Part shown: piece by piece, positions 45,328 through 54,156 of the stretch | How the letters are laid out: each line of letters starts with the position of its first letter | Numbering within the stretch: the first letter of the stretch is position 1 | NCBI GenBank assembly: GCA_963833885.1 | Contig: CAWHZU010000026.1 | Span: 1-64,000 of the forward strand | DNA from: JASHPR01 sp963833885 | GTDB taxonomy: Bacteria > Actinomycetota > Actinomycetes > Streptosporangiales > Streptosporangiaceae | Reading direction: 5' to 3' | DNA: 64,000 nucleotides | Made by a program: the position numbers and the translations under genes | The notes under the pieces: generated by a model | Told to the model about the DNA's origin: nothing | The model's input: the letters and a program-made list of their open reading frames with translations, nothing else | The model's database searches: none

Positions 45328-46869
45328 TCATAGCAGCGAACGAACTTGCCCCTGGGATTCTTTTCGGCGGCTTCGGCCGCCGCCGACCCGGCCGTTACCC
45401 AGTAACTCCATCACCTCGCGCCACCGCCGGTAGCGCCGCTCGGCGGCAGCAGCGCCAGCCGGATCGGGGCCGTAACGCTGCGTCGGGGGCGCTATGGCCG
45501 CCGCAGCCTCCCGCGCATCCGCGAACTGTCCGGCGGCCACTGCCGCGGCAAGCGCTGCCCCGCGCAGGCTGGCGTGCCGTTCGGCAGCCGTGCCGATCTC
45601 GACGCCCCAAACGTTGGCCCTCAGCTGCGCCGCGCGGGGCGAGGTGGCCGGGCCGCCAGCCAGGATCACGTGGCTGACCTCGGCGCCACTCGCCCGGAGG
45701 GCGTCGATGCCGAGCCGCACCTCGAACGCACTGCCCTCCTCGGCGGCGCGGATCAGGTGGGCGGGCCCGTGCTCACCGGAAATCCCGTCGATGCGGCCGC
45801 GCATCCGGGCATCCCAGCCGGGCAGGCGCCGGCCGGTCAGCGTTGTCCTGATCATGAGCTCACCGGGATCCGCAGCGTCCAAGGTTGGCCCAAGCGCCCG
45901 GTACGCGGCATCCGCCGACTCGTGGCCAAGGGTGGCAGCGAGCCAGTCAAGGCCACCCCCAGTCAAGCCGGTCGGCCCGCCCACCGTCCACAGATCATCC
46001 AGCAGGTACGCGTTCAGCACCGCACCGCCGGAGACTCGAACCGCCGGCATGTCGGTCACGTGCAGCAGGACGTCGGTGGTGCCGGCGATGTCAACGGTCA
46101 GCCCCGGCCGGACTGCTCCGACGCCTAGCGCACCCGTCGAGCCGTCCGGGCCGCCGACCGCCACCGGGGTTCCGGGCTCGAGGCCGGTCAGCTGAGCGGC
46201 TGCTGGGGTCACGCCCCCGGCAAGGGCGACGCAGGGACGGACCGTGGGCAGGATCTCCATGGGAACGCCGCATTCCCCGGCGATCCGCGCAGACCAGTAC
46301 CGCTGCCGCACATCGAACAGCTGGGTGTAGGAAGCGGTCGCTGGATCCGTGCACGGCATCCCGGTGAGCTGGAAGGTGAGGTAATCCTTCAGGCTCAGCA
46401 GCCAGCGGGTACGGCGGAGCACCCCGGGCCGGGTCTTGCCGAGCATGCGTACCCGAGCGGCCGCCGATTCCGATGAGGCCGGGCGACCGGTTACCGACTC
46501 GAGCTCCGGTCCGAGCAAAGCGTCGAGTTCCTGCGCCTCCCGCCAGGCCCGGTTATCGCGCCAGAGCATTCCCGGCGCTGACGGACGGCCGTCCGGACCG
46601 GTCAGCACCGTCGCCAGGTGCGCCGTCAGCCCGACCGCCCGCACCCGCGCTCCTGCCGCGGTCAGCTCCCTGATCGCCGACGCGACCGCCTGCCAGGTCA
46701 GCTCGGGATTGAACTGATCGGCGCTGCCCGGGTCCGGTCGGCTGATCAATGAGCGCAATGCCCCGGACGGGCCGATCACCCCGGCCCGTATCCCGCTGCC
46801 GCCCACGTCGACACCGAGCAGGCCGACGGGTACCGGCTGCGCCTTCTCCAGCTGAGGTGACCTCGTCAT
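45328..46869 (-). CDS. FGGY-family carbohydrate kinase (xylulokinase-like)
   Basis: 513 residues. The actin-like ATPase fold is shown by the N-terminal GLLGVDVGGSGIRAGVIG, the sugar-site region PGMLWRDNRAWREAQELD, GGPDGSTGALGVGAVRPG in the middle, GGLDWLAATLGHE, and the C-terminal adenosine loop HVILAGGPATSPRAAQLRAN. Length and order fit xylulokinase and its relatives, which phosphorylate pentuloses or polyols. No transporter or isomerase is adjacent, so the substrate stays open. The nearby GntR-UTRA regulator is a plausible controller. Confidence 0.85.
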   Translation of the reverse strand: MTRSPQLEKAQPVPVGLLGVDVGGSGIRAGVIGPSGALRSLISRPDPGSADQFNPELTWQAVASAIRELTAAGARVRAVGLTAHLATVLTGPDGRPSAPGMLWRDNRAWREAQELDALLGPELESVTGRPASSESAAARVRMLGKTRPGVLRRTRWLLSLKDYLTFQLTGMPCTDPATASYTQLFDVRQRYWSARIAGECGVPMEILPTVRPCVALAGGVTPAAAQLTGLEPGTPVAVGGPDGSTGALGVGAVRPGLTVDIAGTTDVLLHVTDMPAVRVSGGAVLNAYLLDDLWTVGGPTGLTGGGLDWLAATLGHESADAAYRALGPTLDAADPGELMIRTTLTGRRLPGWDARMRGRIDGISGEHGPAHLIRAAEEGSAFEVRLGIDALRASGAEVSHVILAGGPATSPRAAQLRANVWGVEIGTAAERHASLRGAALAAAVAAGQFADAREAAAAIAPPTQRYGPDPAGAAAAERRYRRWREVMELLGNGRVGGGRSRRKESQGQVRSLL

Positions 46870-47190
46870 GCGGATGGCGCATCGATGAAATGGCTCCGGC
46901 CGAAGCAGTCACACTGCCCGAGTTTCAAAAAAAAGTCCCAATGAAAGAGCGGCGACAATGACGACGGTGACAGTGCGAGTGCAGCGAAGGTCTCGGCGCC
47001 AGCGTGCGGCATCACTCCAGTTCCGTGGCAGCTGCCGCCCCGTCCTGGCGCTCAGCGCACACCGGTGCGGTGCAGCCGGGATGCAGAGCCTATGGACGAG
47101 ATGTAGAGCTGCTTATATGGTCCTCTATACATTATGAGATGCGGATCAGGCCGGTTCGTCAACTAGGTGTTAGGGAATCCCGGCACAGGG

Positions 47191-47209
47191 GCAATCGCCA
47201 TGCGATTGC
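47191..47209 (-). terminator. Hairpin downstream of the XRE gene
   Basis: A 7-bp stem (GCAATCG / CGATTGC) with loop CCATG, about 85 bases past the XRE stop. Possible terminator; short. Confidence 0.3.
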
Positions 47210-47243
47210 ATAGGGCGAATCGACGCTGCGGTAAGTGAACTAT

Positions 47244-47259
47244 TTCTATCGGGATAGAA
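47244..47259. promoter_or_regulatory. TTCTATC-GG-GATAGAA dyad
   Basis: A perfect 7-2-7 inverted repeat, 35 bases past the XRE regulator stop. It is AT-rich and operator-like, but its position at a 3' end also allows a weak terminator. Confidence 0.3.
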
Positions 47260-47293
47260 TCCGCCGGTGCAGAAGACCGGGGTGCAATCCGCT

Positions 47294-48196
47294 TCAGTCG
47301 TCTAGCAGGTCTCTGATCATCTTCAGGCTGCCCTCGGCCGGCAGGGCCTCGACGCACAGGCGCTCGAGCACCGCCATGTAGTGATCCACGGTGTCCCGCT
47401 TGTCCAGGTAAAGCGCGCTGGTGAGCTGCTCGAGGTAGACGACGTCGGGCAGGTCCGGTTCCATGAACCGGAGAACGGTGAACGCCCCTCGCGCGGCGGC
47501 ATGCCCGGCAGTCGTCAGCGGGAAGACCTGGAGGCTGACGTTCGGCCGGTCGGCCATGTCCATCAGGTGCCCGAGCTGGCTGCGCATTACCACGGGACCG
47601 CCGACGGGCCGCCGCAACGCCGCCTCATCCAGCACCATCCACAGGTGCGCCGGCGCCGGGCGGGTGATCACCGCTTGCCGGGCCATCCGCAGGCTTACCC
47701 GGCGCTCGATCTCGTCGTCCGATCCGCCCGGGTGACCGAGCATCGCGATCGCCCGCGCGTAGTCTGCGGTCTGCAGCAGGTCCGGGATGCACTGCAGCTC
47801 AAAGCAGCGGATCGAGCTGGCGGCCTCCTCGAGGCCGACGTACGGCTCGAACCAGGCCGGCATCACGTCGGCGTAGTTGTGCCACCAGCCCATGGCGCTC
47901 GCCTGGCGGGCCAGCTCGAGCAGGGCCTCCCGCTCCTGAGCGTCGGTGACGCTGTACAGGGTGAGCAGGTCCGCGATGTCGCGGCTCTTGAAGCCAACCC
48001 GGCCGGTCTCGAGCCTGCTCATCTTCGAGCCCGAAGCGCGGATGGCGTATCCGGCGTCCTCAAGCGTGATCCGCTTGCCCTCACGCAGGCGGCGGAGCTG
48101 GGCACCCAGCATGATGCGCAGGGCTGTCGGGCCACCGCCCGGTGAGGCGATCATGTCCCGGACAGCCGCACCGTTCTCAGGCCGACGTATGGTCAC
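47294..48196 (-). CDS. XRE-family regulator with DUF5753 domain
   Basis: About 300 residues. The N-terminal helix-turn-helix has LGAQLRRLREGKRITLEDAG and SGSKMSRLETGRVGFKSRD. The DUF5753 part follows (DLLQTADYARAIAMLGH, PVVMRSQLGHLMDMA, VVYLEQLTSALYLD). This is the WhiJ/BldB-associated regulator type abundant in streptomycete-like bacteria, usually followed by a DUF397 gene; none is present here. I choose GTG 48196 because AGAAGG lies six bases upstream; an ATG at 48202 overlaps that site. Confidence 0.85.
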   Translation of the reverse strand: MTIRRPENGAAVRDMIASPGGGPTALRIMLGAQLRRLREGKRITLEDAGYAIRASGSKMSRLETGRVGFKSRDIADLLTLYSVTDAQEREALLELARQASAMGWWHNYADVMPAWFEPYVGLEEAASSIRCFELQCIPDLLQTADYARAIAMLGHPGGSDDEIERRVSLRMARQAVITRPAPAHLWMVLDEAALRRPVGGPVVMRSQLGHLMDMADRPNVSLQVFPLTTAGHAAARGAFTVLRFMEPDLPDVVYLEQLTSALYLDKRDTVDHYMAVLERLCVEALPAEGSLKMIRDLLDD

Positions 48197-48504
48197 GCGC
48201 ATCCTTCTGGGGAGGCCAGAAGATGACATTGTCCCACCACCGGCACGCTTCGCGCCAACCCTTGGACAACGCCAGCACGCCCCCGGCCGACCTTCACCGC
48301 GGACGGCCAGGCACCAACCCCCCCGGCTGGGCCTGGCCAGCCCACGGCGCGAGTCGGAGCACATGACACCGGCCCGACAGCCAGGGTCCCAGCCGCCCCA
48401 CCCGGCTGGCATTCCCGGCTATTTACGCAAAGTCTGCCGGAACCGCTCATGCAATCCCAGTAGGGATAACCCTTGACGGGTCGGTCAACCAGTAAACTAC
48501 GCAT
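48197..48504. other. Divergent regulator intergenic region
   Basis: About 308 bases between the XRE and LuxR regulator genes. AT-richer DNA at 48460-48500 includes TTGACG (48473-48478), but the spacing to TAAACT is only 14 bases, so I do not call a promoter. No gene. Confidence 0.4.
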
Positions 48505-49938
48505 GTGGCATCTCCGTACCCCCGCAACGGTCACGCCGCAGACCGCGACGCTGCCCATGACGACCTGGCGCCCAGTGGCGCAGAACCGCTGGCCGAGCGA
48601 CTGCGCAGGGCGCGCCTGGCGCCCGGCGCCGATCAGGGTCCGCCGCCCCTGGCGACACCGTGGATGTCCACGTTGTCCGACGGCTCCGAGCGACCCGTGG
48701 CGCGAGTGGCCGCGCTGAGCGAAATCGCGCAGGCGGCCTTGCGCCTTGGCCGGGTGAGCGAGTGCCTCGCCACGCTGGCCGAACAGCGCAAGGTGGCCGG
48801 AGACGACCCGGCGGCGCAGGTGTGGGCGCTGACCGCCTCGGCGGCGTGCCGGTCGGTATTTGGCCAGTTAGGCCGAGCGCGCGCGGACCTCGCCGCGGCC
48901 AAGAAGGCCTGCTATTACACGACTCCGCTGCTGGCCGAGCCGTTCTGGCGGTTCACCGACGTCGTGTGCAACTGGCTCGGCGGGAATTGGGCGGAAGCGC
49001 TCGCCGACGCCACGCACATACAGGCCAACCAGGTGACCGCGTTTCCGGCCGTCCTGGCCGGGACCGTCGCCGCGCTGCGCATGGAGTTGCTGCGCGGCCT
49101 CGGTGTCCCCGGCGAGATCCGCCAGCTTGCCAACGTGGTCGACGCTGCCGGGCCAGCCGAGCTCAGCGCGTGGGCACGGGCGGGCCTGGACGTGGACGAG
49201 GGGCGCCCCCGCGATGCGCTGCGCCGGCTCGCCGATGTCTGCGACGTCGGTGAGCGCAGCGTGTACCGGACCGCGCTGCCGCTCGTGCTGTACCGGATGG
49301 CGCAGACCGCTTTCGCCTGCGGCGAGCGGGACGTGGCCACCTTCGCGGCCGCCGCCCTCGCCGAGCAGGACGCGGCCGCTCCGGTGAATGCTGTCCTCGC
49401 CGGGCTGGCGGAGACGTACGCGACCCGCAGCCCGGCTCCGGCGCGCCGGGCCCAGGAACTGGCCGAGGCCGAGGGCGCGGCGATGCTGGTCGCCGAGGCA
49501 CTCACCGCGCGCGGCCAGGTGGGCGACGACCCCGTCGCGACCCTGGGTGCCGCGCACGCGGCTTGGGAGCGTATCGGCGCTGCCGCACGGGCGCGTGCGG
49601 TGGCAGCGGCCATGCGTGACGCCGGGCTGCCGGCGCCGCAGCCGTCCATTCAGGCGGCGGGCGGTGCACCGGACCGGGGCCCGGTTCCGCTGACCGCGCG
49701 CGAGCGCAGCGTCGCCGTGCTGGTGCACGAGGGCCGCACGAACCAGCAGATCGCACACATGCTCAACATCAGCGTCAAGACCGTCGAGGCGTACCTGACG
49801 CGGCTGTACCGGAAAACCTCGTGCTCCTCCCGGGTGGAGCTCGCCGTCGCGATCACCGAACGACGGCTGCCGCTGGCCTCCAGTGATGAGGAGCCGGACG
49901 GCGGCGAGAAGTCCGCAATAGAGGAAGAAGGCCGCTAG
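48505..49938 (+). CDS. LuxR-type regulator with helical (TPR-like) sensor part
   Basis: 477 residues, GTG start. Residues 60-390 are helical repeats typical of the C-terminal part of LAL/MalT-type regulators (AALSEIAQAALRLGRVSECL, AWARAGLDVDEGRPRDALRR), with no P-loop, so the NTPase domain of full LAL proteins is absent. The C-terminal HTH is clear: LTARERSVAVLVHEGRTNQQ, IAHMLNISVKTVEAYLTRLY. Residues 1-50 are polar and poorly structured, and the start may be later. It is divergent from the XRE-DUF5753 gene across about 308 bases. Confidence 0.8.
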   Translation: MASPYPRNGHAADRDAAHDDLAPSGAEPLAERLRRARLAPGADQGPPPLATPWMSTLSDGSERPVARVAALSEIAQAALRLGRVSECLATLAEQRKVAGDDPAAQVWALTASAACRSVFGQLGRARADLAAAKKACYYTTPLLAEPFWRFTDVVCNWLGGNWAEALADATHIQANQVTAFPAVLAGTVAALRMELLRGLGVPGEIRQLANVVDAAGPAELSAWARAGLDVDEGRPRDALRRLADVCDVGERSVYRTALPLVLYRMAQTAFACGERDVATFAAAALAEQDAAAPVNAVLAGLAETYATRSPAPARRAQELAEAEGAAMLVAEALTARGQVGDDPVATLGAAHAAWERIGAAARARAVAAAMRDAGLPAPQPSIQAAGGAPDRGPVPLTARERSVAVLVHEGRTNQQIAHMLNISVKTVEAYLTRLYRKTSCSSRVELAVAITERRLPLASSDEEPDGGEKSAIEEEGR

Positions 49939-50005
49939 ACCTGCCGGCGAGATCGTAAGTTGAAAGGCTCACTGGGGCCAGGACCTCGCGGTCGGCTCGG
50001 CATGT

Positions 50006-51088
50006 TCATGCAGCGAGGCCCTCGATCACGCCGTAGGGGAAGGCGACCGGCTGAATGCTGCCGAGCTTCAGCCCGGAGGCTTTCAGGAGTTGCTTGTACT
50101 CGTCGTTGGTGCGTTCTTGGCCGCCGGTGAGCACGAGCATGTTGATGTCGCTCAGGAGGGTTGGCACGGCGTCGCTGCCGTCCTCGGGGATCAGCCGCTC
50201 GATGATCAGCACCTTTCCTGCCCTGGCCATCGACCGGCGGCAGTTGCGCAGGATCTCGCTCGCCCGCGCGTCGTCCCAGTCGTGCAAGATGTTCGCTAGC
50301 AGGTAGCAGTCCGCGCGGTCTGGAACTTGCTCGAAGAAGTTCCCCGCCAGCACCTTGCTGCGGTTTGCGATATCGATCGCGTCGAGCAGCGTCTCGGCGC
50401 GGGCTGCCACGGCCGGGGTCTCGAGCAGCACCCCGTGCAGGTGGCCGTGCTTTCGCAGGATCTCGGCCAGCAACGTTCCCTGGCCTCCGCCGACGTCGAC
50501 GACGGTGCGAATGTCTGAGAAGTCGTAGGCTTCGGCGACGCTGGGGGCGAATGCCGCGGTTCGCTCGGACATCGCGGCGTCGAAGGTGGCCGCGTTCTCC
50601 GGGTGCTGGGCGAGGAAATCGAAGACGCCCATCCCGAACGCGGCGTCAAAGCCGGGCTTGCCCGTCTTGATTGTGTCGAGGATGTGCTCGAACGGCCGGG
50701 CGGAGCCGAGCGCGTCCAGGAAGGTTGCCCACGACCGCATGCCTGCGGCATTGTCCGAGCGCAGGCGGTCGCCGAGCACCGTCAGGCTGAAGCACCGGGG
50801 ATACCGCTCGTCGAACAGGCCCAGGGCCGCGAGCAGGCGAAGAACGCGGTAGAGCGACGGCTCGTGGGTGCGGGTGACCCGGGCCAGTTCCTGCGCGCTC
50901 GCGGGGCCCTCGGTGAGCAGGTCGGCGATCCCCAGCTCAGCCGCCGCATAGACCGCGCGCGAGATGTGCATCCCCCAGATCAGTCGCAGCAGCGTCGCCG
51001 CGGCCACGCGATCCGATCCGGCTGACTGGGCGCCGCTTGACTGCACCGTGCCGCCCTGGGACGCGGCGCCCGGATTGCTCGTGTTCAT
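50006..51088 (-). CDS. SAM-dependent O-methyltransferase (plant-OMT/AdoMet-MT 2 type)
   Basis: 360 residues. ATG 51088 behind GGAGG. The N-terminal dimerisation winged helix has WGMHISRAVYAAAELGIADL and RVTRTHEPSLYRVLRLLAAL. The SAM site is VVDVGGGQGTLLAEIL; catalytic-site neighbours are ANILHDWDDARASEIL and LIIERLIPEDGSD. This family methylates hydroxyls in polyketide, carminomycin- or mitomycin-like and phenazine pathways. No biosynthetic genes adjoin, so the substrate is unknown. It is divergent from the SARP-fusion gene, which may regulate it. Confidence 0.88.
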   Translation of the reverse strand: MNTSNPGAASQGGTVQSSGAQSAGSDRVAAATLLRLIWGMHISRAVYAAAELGIADLLTEGPASAQELARVTRTHEPSLYRVLRLLAALGLFDERYPRCFSLTVLGDRLRSDNAAGMRSWATFLDALGSARPFEHILDTIKTGKPGFDAAFGMGVFDFLAQHPENAATFDAAMSERTAAFAPSVAEAYDFSDIRTVVDVGGGQGTLLAEILRKHGHLHGVLLETPAVAARAETLLDAIDIANRSKVLAGNFFEQVPDRADCYLLANILHDWDDARASEILRNCRRSMARAGKVLIIERLIPEDGSDAVPTLLSDINMLVLTGGQERTNDEYKQLLKASGLKLGSIQPVAFPYGVIEGLAA

Positions 51089-51246
51089 AGTCGCCTCCTG
51101 CGAGTTCGGTTGGTCAGGTGAAGCGTGACCTAGGTCGATTTCCGCGCGCCAACCTGCCGATTACGGTCGGCTTACCGGCACTTGGATACGCTCTTGGCAT
51201 GGCCGCGCCGGCCCCGTGCCGCGCGTCTGCGGATGAGAGGCGCAGA

Positions 51247-53363
51247 GTGGAGTTCCACGTCCTTGGTCCTCTGGAGGTGACATCCGGCGGACGGTCGCTT
51301 TCGGTCGGCGGCACCCGGACCCGGGCGGTGCTGGCATTTCTGCTCATAAACGCGAACGCCGTGGTGTCTGCCGGCCGGCTGGCGGAGGAGTTGTGGCCCG
51401 GGCTTGCGCCCGGCCGCGCTGCTGCGAACCTGCAGGTGCGCCTCTCGGAACTGCGCAAGGCGCTTCGGTCGGTCGCAGAGGAAGACCGGCTCGCAACCCA
51501 GGCTCCGGGTTATGTCCTGCGAGTCGCGCCCGGCGAGCTGGACGTGGTGCGGTTCCAGCAGCTCGCGGCGAGCGGGCGTGAAGCGCTGGCCGCAGGGGAC
51601 GCGGCCACCGCGGTCGGGCTCCTGGACGAGTCGCTGGCGCTGTGGCGAGGGCCGGCGCTGGCCGACTTCGGCGATCTTCAGTTCGCCGCGGCGGAGCAGG
51701 CACGGCTGGAGGAGGAACGCCTCGGAGTCCTGGAGTCAAGGGTGGATGCGCAGCTCATGTGCGGACGCCATCGGGAGCCGATCGCAGAACTCGAGACGTT
51801 GACCACCAGGCACCCGCTGCGTGAGCCGTTCTGGTCCCAGCGTCTGCTGGCGCTGTACCGGGCTGGGCGCCAGGCCGATGCGCTCCGCGCATACCGCGAG
51901 CTGCGCTCCACCCTCATCGACCAGCTCGGGATCGAGCCCGGGCCCGAGCTGCGCGACCTCCAAGCGCGGATCCTGCGCCAGGACTCAGCGCTCGAATACC
52001 GGCCCGCCCCGCAGACGGACGGCTATGCACAGCCGGAGACTCTGTACGCCCAGAACGGCGAAATCCACATCGCCTACCAGGTGCTCGGAAAGGGCGATAG
52101 CGACATCGTGTTCGTGCCCGGGGCGATGAGCCACCTCGACCTGCTGTGGGAAGACCCCGAGACCGCCAGCTTCTTTCGCCGTCTTGCCACGCTCGGTCGC
52201 CTGATCCTGTTCGACAAGCGTGACACGGGACTGTCGGACCGGGCGCCGGCCTACTCACCCCTGGAAGAGCGCATGGATGATGTCCGGGCCGTGATGCACG
52301 CGGCCGGCGAGACCAAGCCGTCCTGTTCGGCTACTCGGAGGGCGGGCCGATGAGCATCCTGTTCGCGGCCACGTATCCGGACCGGGTCAGCTCCCTGATC
52401 CTGGGCGCGGGGACAGCCCGCTATCGTCGGGCACCCGATTACCCCTGCGGACGAGGGTCCGATGAGATGCTCGATTCCCTCGAGAAGATCGCCGCACACC
52501 GGTGGGGACAAGGCGCAACCATCGACTGGTTCCTTCCTAGCCGCGCGAGCTCACCACAGGCGCGGCAGATGTTCGCGCGCTTTGAGCGGATGGCCGTCAG
52601 CCCCAGCGCGTTTCTGCGGATCGTACGGATGGTCCGCGAAATCGACGTCCGCGCGGTACTGCCAGCGATTCGCGTGCCGACGCTCGTGATCCAGCGCCGC
52701 GACGACATCATGACCCCCCCGTGCCACGGACGCTACCTCGCATCCCATATAGCCGACGCCCGCTACTTCGAGCAGCCCGGAGACCACGCTCTGCGGTTCG
52801 CCGGAAGCGGAGACATCGACCGGCTGTTCGACGAGATCGAGGACTTCCTCGCCGGTACATCGCATCGCCGCGAGGCTCATCGAGTGCTCGCCACAATCCT
52901 GCTCGCCGAGGCGGTACACAGCACAGCACACCCAGACAAGGCCAGCGACCGACCCCAGGCCGCCCAGCTGGATGCCCACAGTGCCGCGATCAGCCAGCAA
53001 GTGCGCTCCCACCGCGGTCGCCTGCGCGAGAGCACCGCACAAAGCATCCTTGCCACCTTCGACGCGCCCGGGCAGGCAATTCGCTGCGCAGCCGCCATCA
53101 GCGCCGACGCCGCCGCACACGGAATCCAGCTACGCGCCGGGATCCACACAGGTGAAGTGGACCTAGCCGGCGACCAGATTGGGGGAATCTCTGCTGACAT
53201 CGTCCGCCGCGTCACCGCCCAGGCCCAGCCGGCGGAGATCCTCGTCTCCCGGACCGTCAAAGACCTGGTCGTCGGATCCGGGATCTCATTCGCCGGCCGC
53301 GGCTCGCACGAACTAACCGGGACCGCTGACAGATGGCCCCTCTTCGCTGTCATCGGCCTGTAG
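51247..53363 (+). CDS. SARP/BTAD regulator fused to alpha/beta hydrolase and degenerate class III cyclase (frameshifted)
   Basis: About 705 residues read across a frameshift near 52320. GTG 51247 follows AGAGG by six bases and gives the classic VEFHVLGPLEV start of SARP proteins. Residues 1-90 are an OmpR-like DNA-binding domain and 95-245 the BTAD (FQQLAASGREALAAGDAATA, AYRELRSTLIDQLGIEPGPE). An alpha/beta hydrolase follows: IAYQVLGKGDSDIVFVPG and, across the break, LFGYSEGGP, the nucleophile elbow, then VPTLVIQRRDDIMTPP. The C-terminal 150 residues match class III cyclases (SILATFDAPGQAIRCAAAIS, RAGIHTGEVDLAGDQIGGIS, GRGSHELTGTADRWPLFAV), but the metal sites are changed (LLAEAV for FTDIV, no TGDG), so it is probably a ligand-binding or inert domain. 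Confidence 0.75.
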
Positions 53364-53877
53364 AGCGCCCACGGTCGTGGGCAGCAAGCCGCTGGCGCTC
53401 GCGCCTGACCTGAGGCCCGTACGACCCTGGCTCCGCGGGCGTGCTCAGGTATCCCTCGGTCAGCCGGGTCAGCGCGTCCACGAATGGCTCGCGCTGTTCC
53501 TCCGGCAGGGCGTCGAGCACGCCCCGGTGCACCCGGTCGGCGATCTTCGATCCCTCGGCGACCGTGCGCCTGCCCGCCTCGGTGACGGCGATGATCCTGG
53601 CGCGGCGGTCGGTGCTCGACTGCCTGCGCTCGGCCAGGCCAGCCTTCTCCAGTTTGTCGACCGTGACCACCATCGTCGTCTTGTCCAGGTCGGAGATCTC
53701 GGCCAGCTCGATCTGGGTCCGCTCGGCCTCGAGGGCGTGGAAGAGCACGCAGTACCCACGTGGCGTGATCCCGAGCTCGGCCATGGCCGCGGCCATCTGC
53801 GTGGCCAGCACGTGGCCGGCATGGGTCAGCAGATAGGACATATCGGCCACGGTTCGCGTGGGCGCGCTCGTACTCAT
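53350..53877 (-). CDS. MarR-family transcriptional regulator
   Basis: 175 residues. The winged helix has ELAEISDLDKTTMVVTVDKL and wing RRQSSTDRRARIIAVTEAGR, with dimerisation helices at both ends. The start ATG at 53877 lies just downstream (in its own direction) of a dyad-rich AT stretch that looks like its own operator. Its stop overlaps the convergent SARP-fusion gene by 14 bases. Typical effectors are phenolic or drug-like compounds; none can be inferred here. Confidence 0.88.
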   Translation of the reverse strand: MSTSAPTRTVADMSYLLTHAGHVLATQMAAAMAELGITPRGYCVLFHALEAERTQIELAEISDLDKTTMVVTVDKLEKAGLAERRQSSTDRRARIIAVTEAGRRTVAEGSKIADRVHRGVLDALPEEQREPFVDALTRLTEGYLSTPAEPGSYGPQVRRERQRLAAHDRGRSTGR

Positions 53878-53891
53878 GATCTCAGCCTACC

Positions 53892-53918
53892 TAGTTAGAT
53901 CTGTTACCAGATTATCTG
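53892..53918 (-). promoter_or_regulatory. Probable MarR operator/promoter
   Basis: An AT-rich block containing the palindrome CAGAT-T-ATCTG (53908-53918) and TAGTTAGATCT, 15-40 bases upstream of the MarR start. The size and position suit autorepression. Confidence 0.45.
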
Positions 53919-54156
53919 CTAGACGAACCATTTGCGGCGGCGGCACGGCGCTGGCGCAGGCGGGACCGGGGCCGGGGCGCCAGGCGGCGGCGCCGAATCA
54001 TTGGCGGATATTGGCTAAATAGCCGCTTTCCTGATAGGTGGCCCGATACGCTGCATTGTCCCCGCCAGCCAGTTCGGCCTGCCGAGGCTTCGGCCGTGTT
54101 CCTGCTGCGGGCTGGGCGCAAGCCGACAGCACCAGTCGTGCTCAGGGAGTGGGGCA

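Larger units (their letters stand above)
46870..47293. other. Intergenic region with promoter-like AT-rich DNA and two hairpins
   Basis: About 424 bases between the sugar kinase start and the XRE gene end. The stretch 47105-47145 is conspicuously AT-rich and probably holds the kinase promoter. Two small hairpins (47191-47209 and 47244-47259) lie just past the XRE stop. No gene. Confidence 0.45.

Noticed and set aside
48473..48498. TTGACG ... TAAACT as the LuxR gene promoter
   Set aside because: Spacing is only 14 bases.
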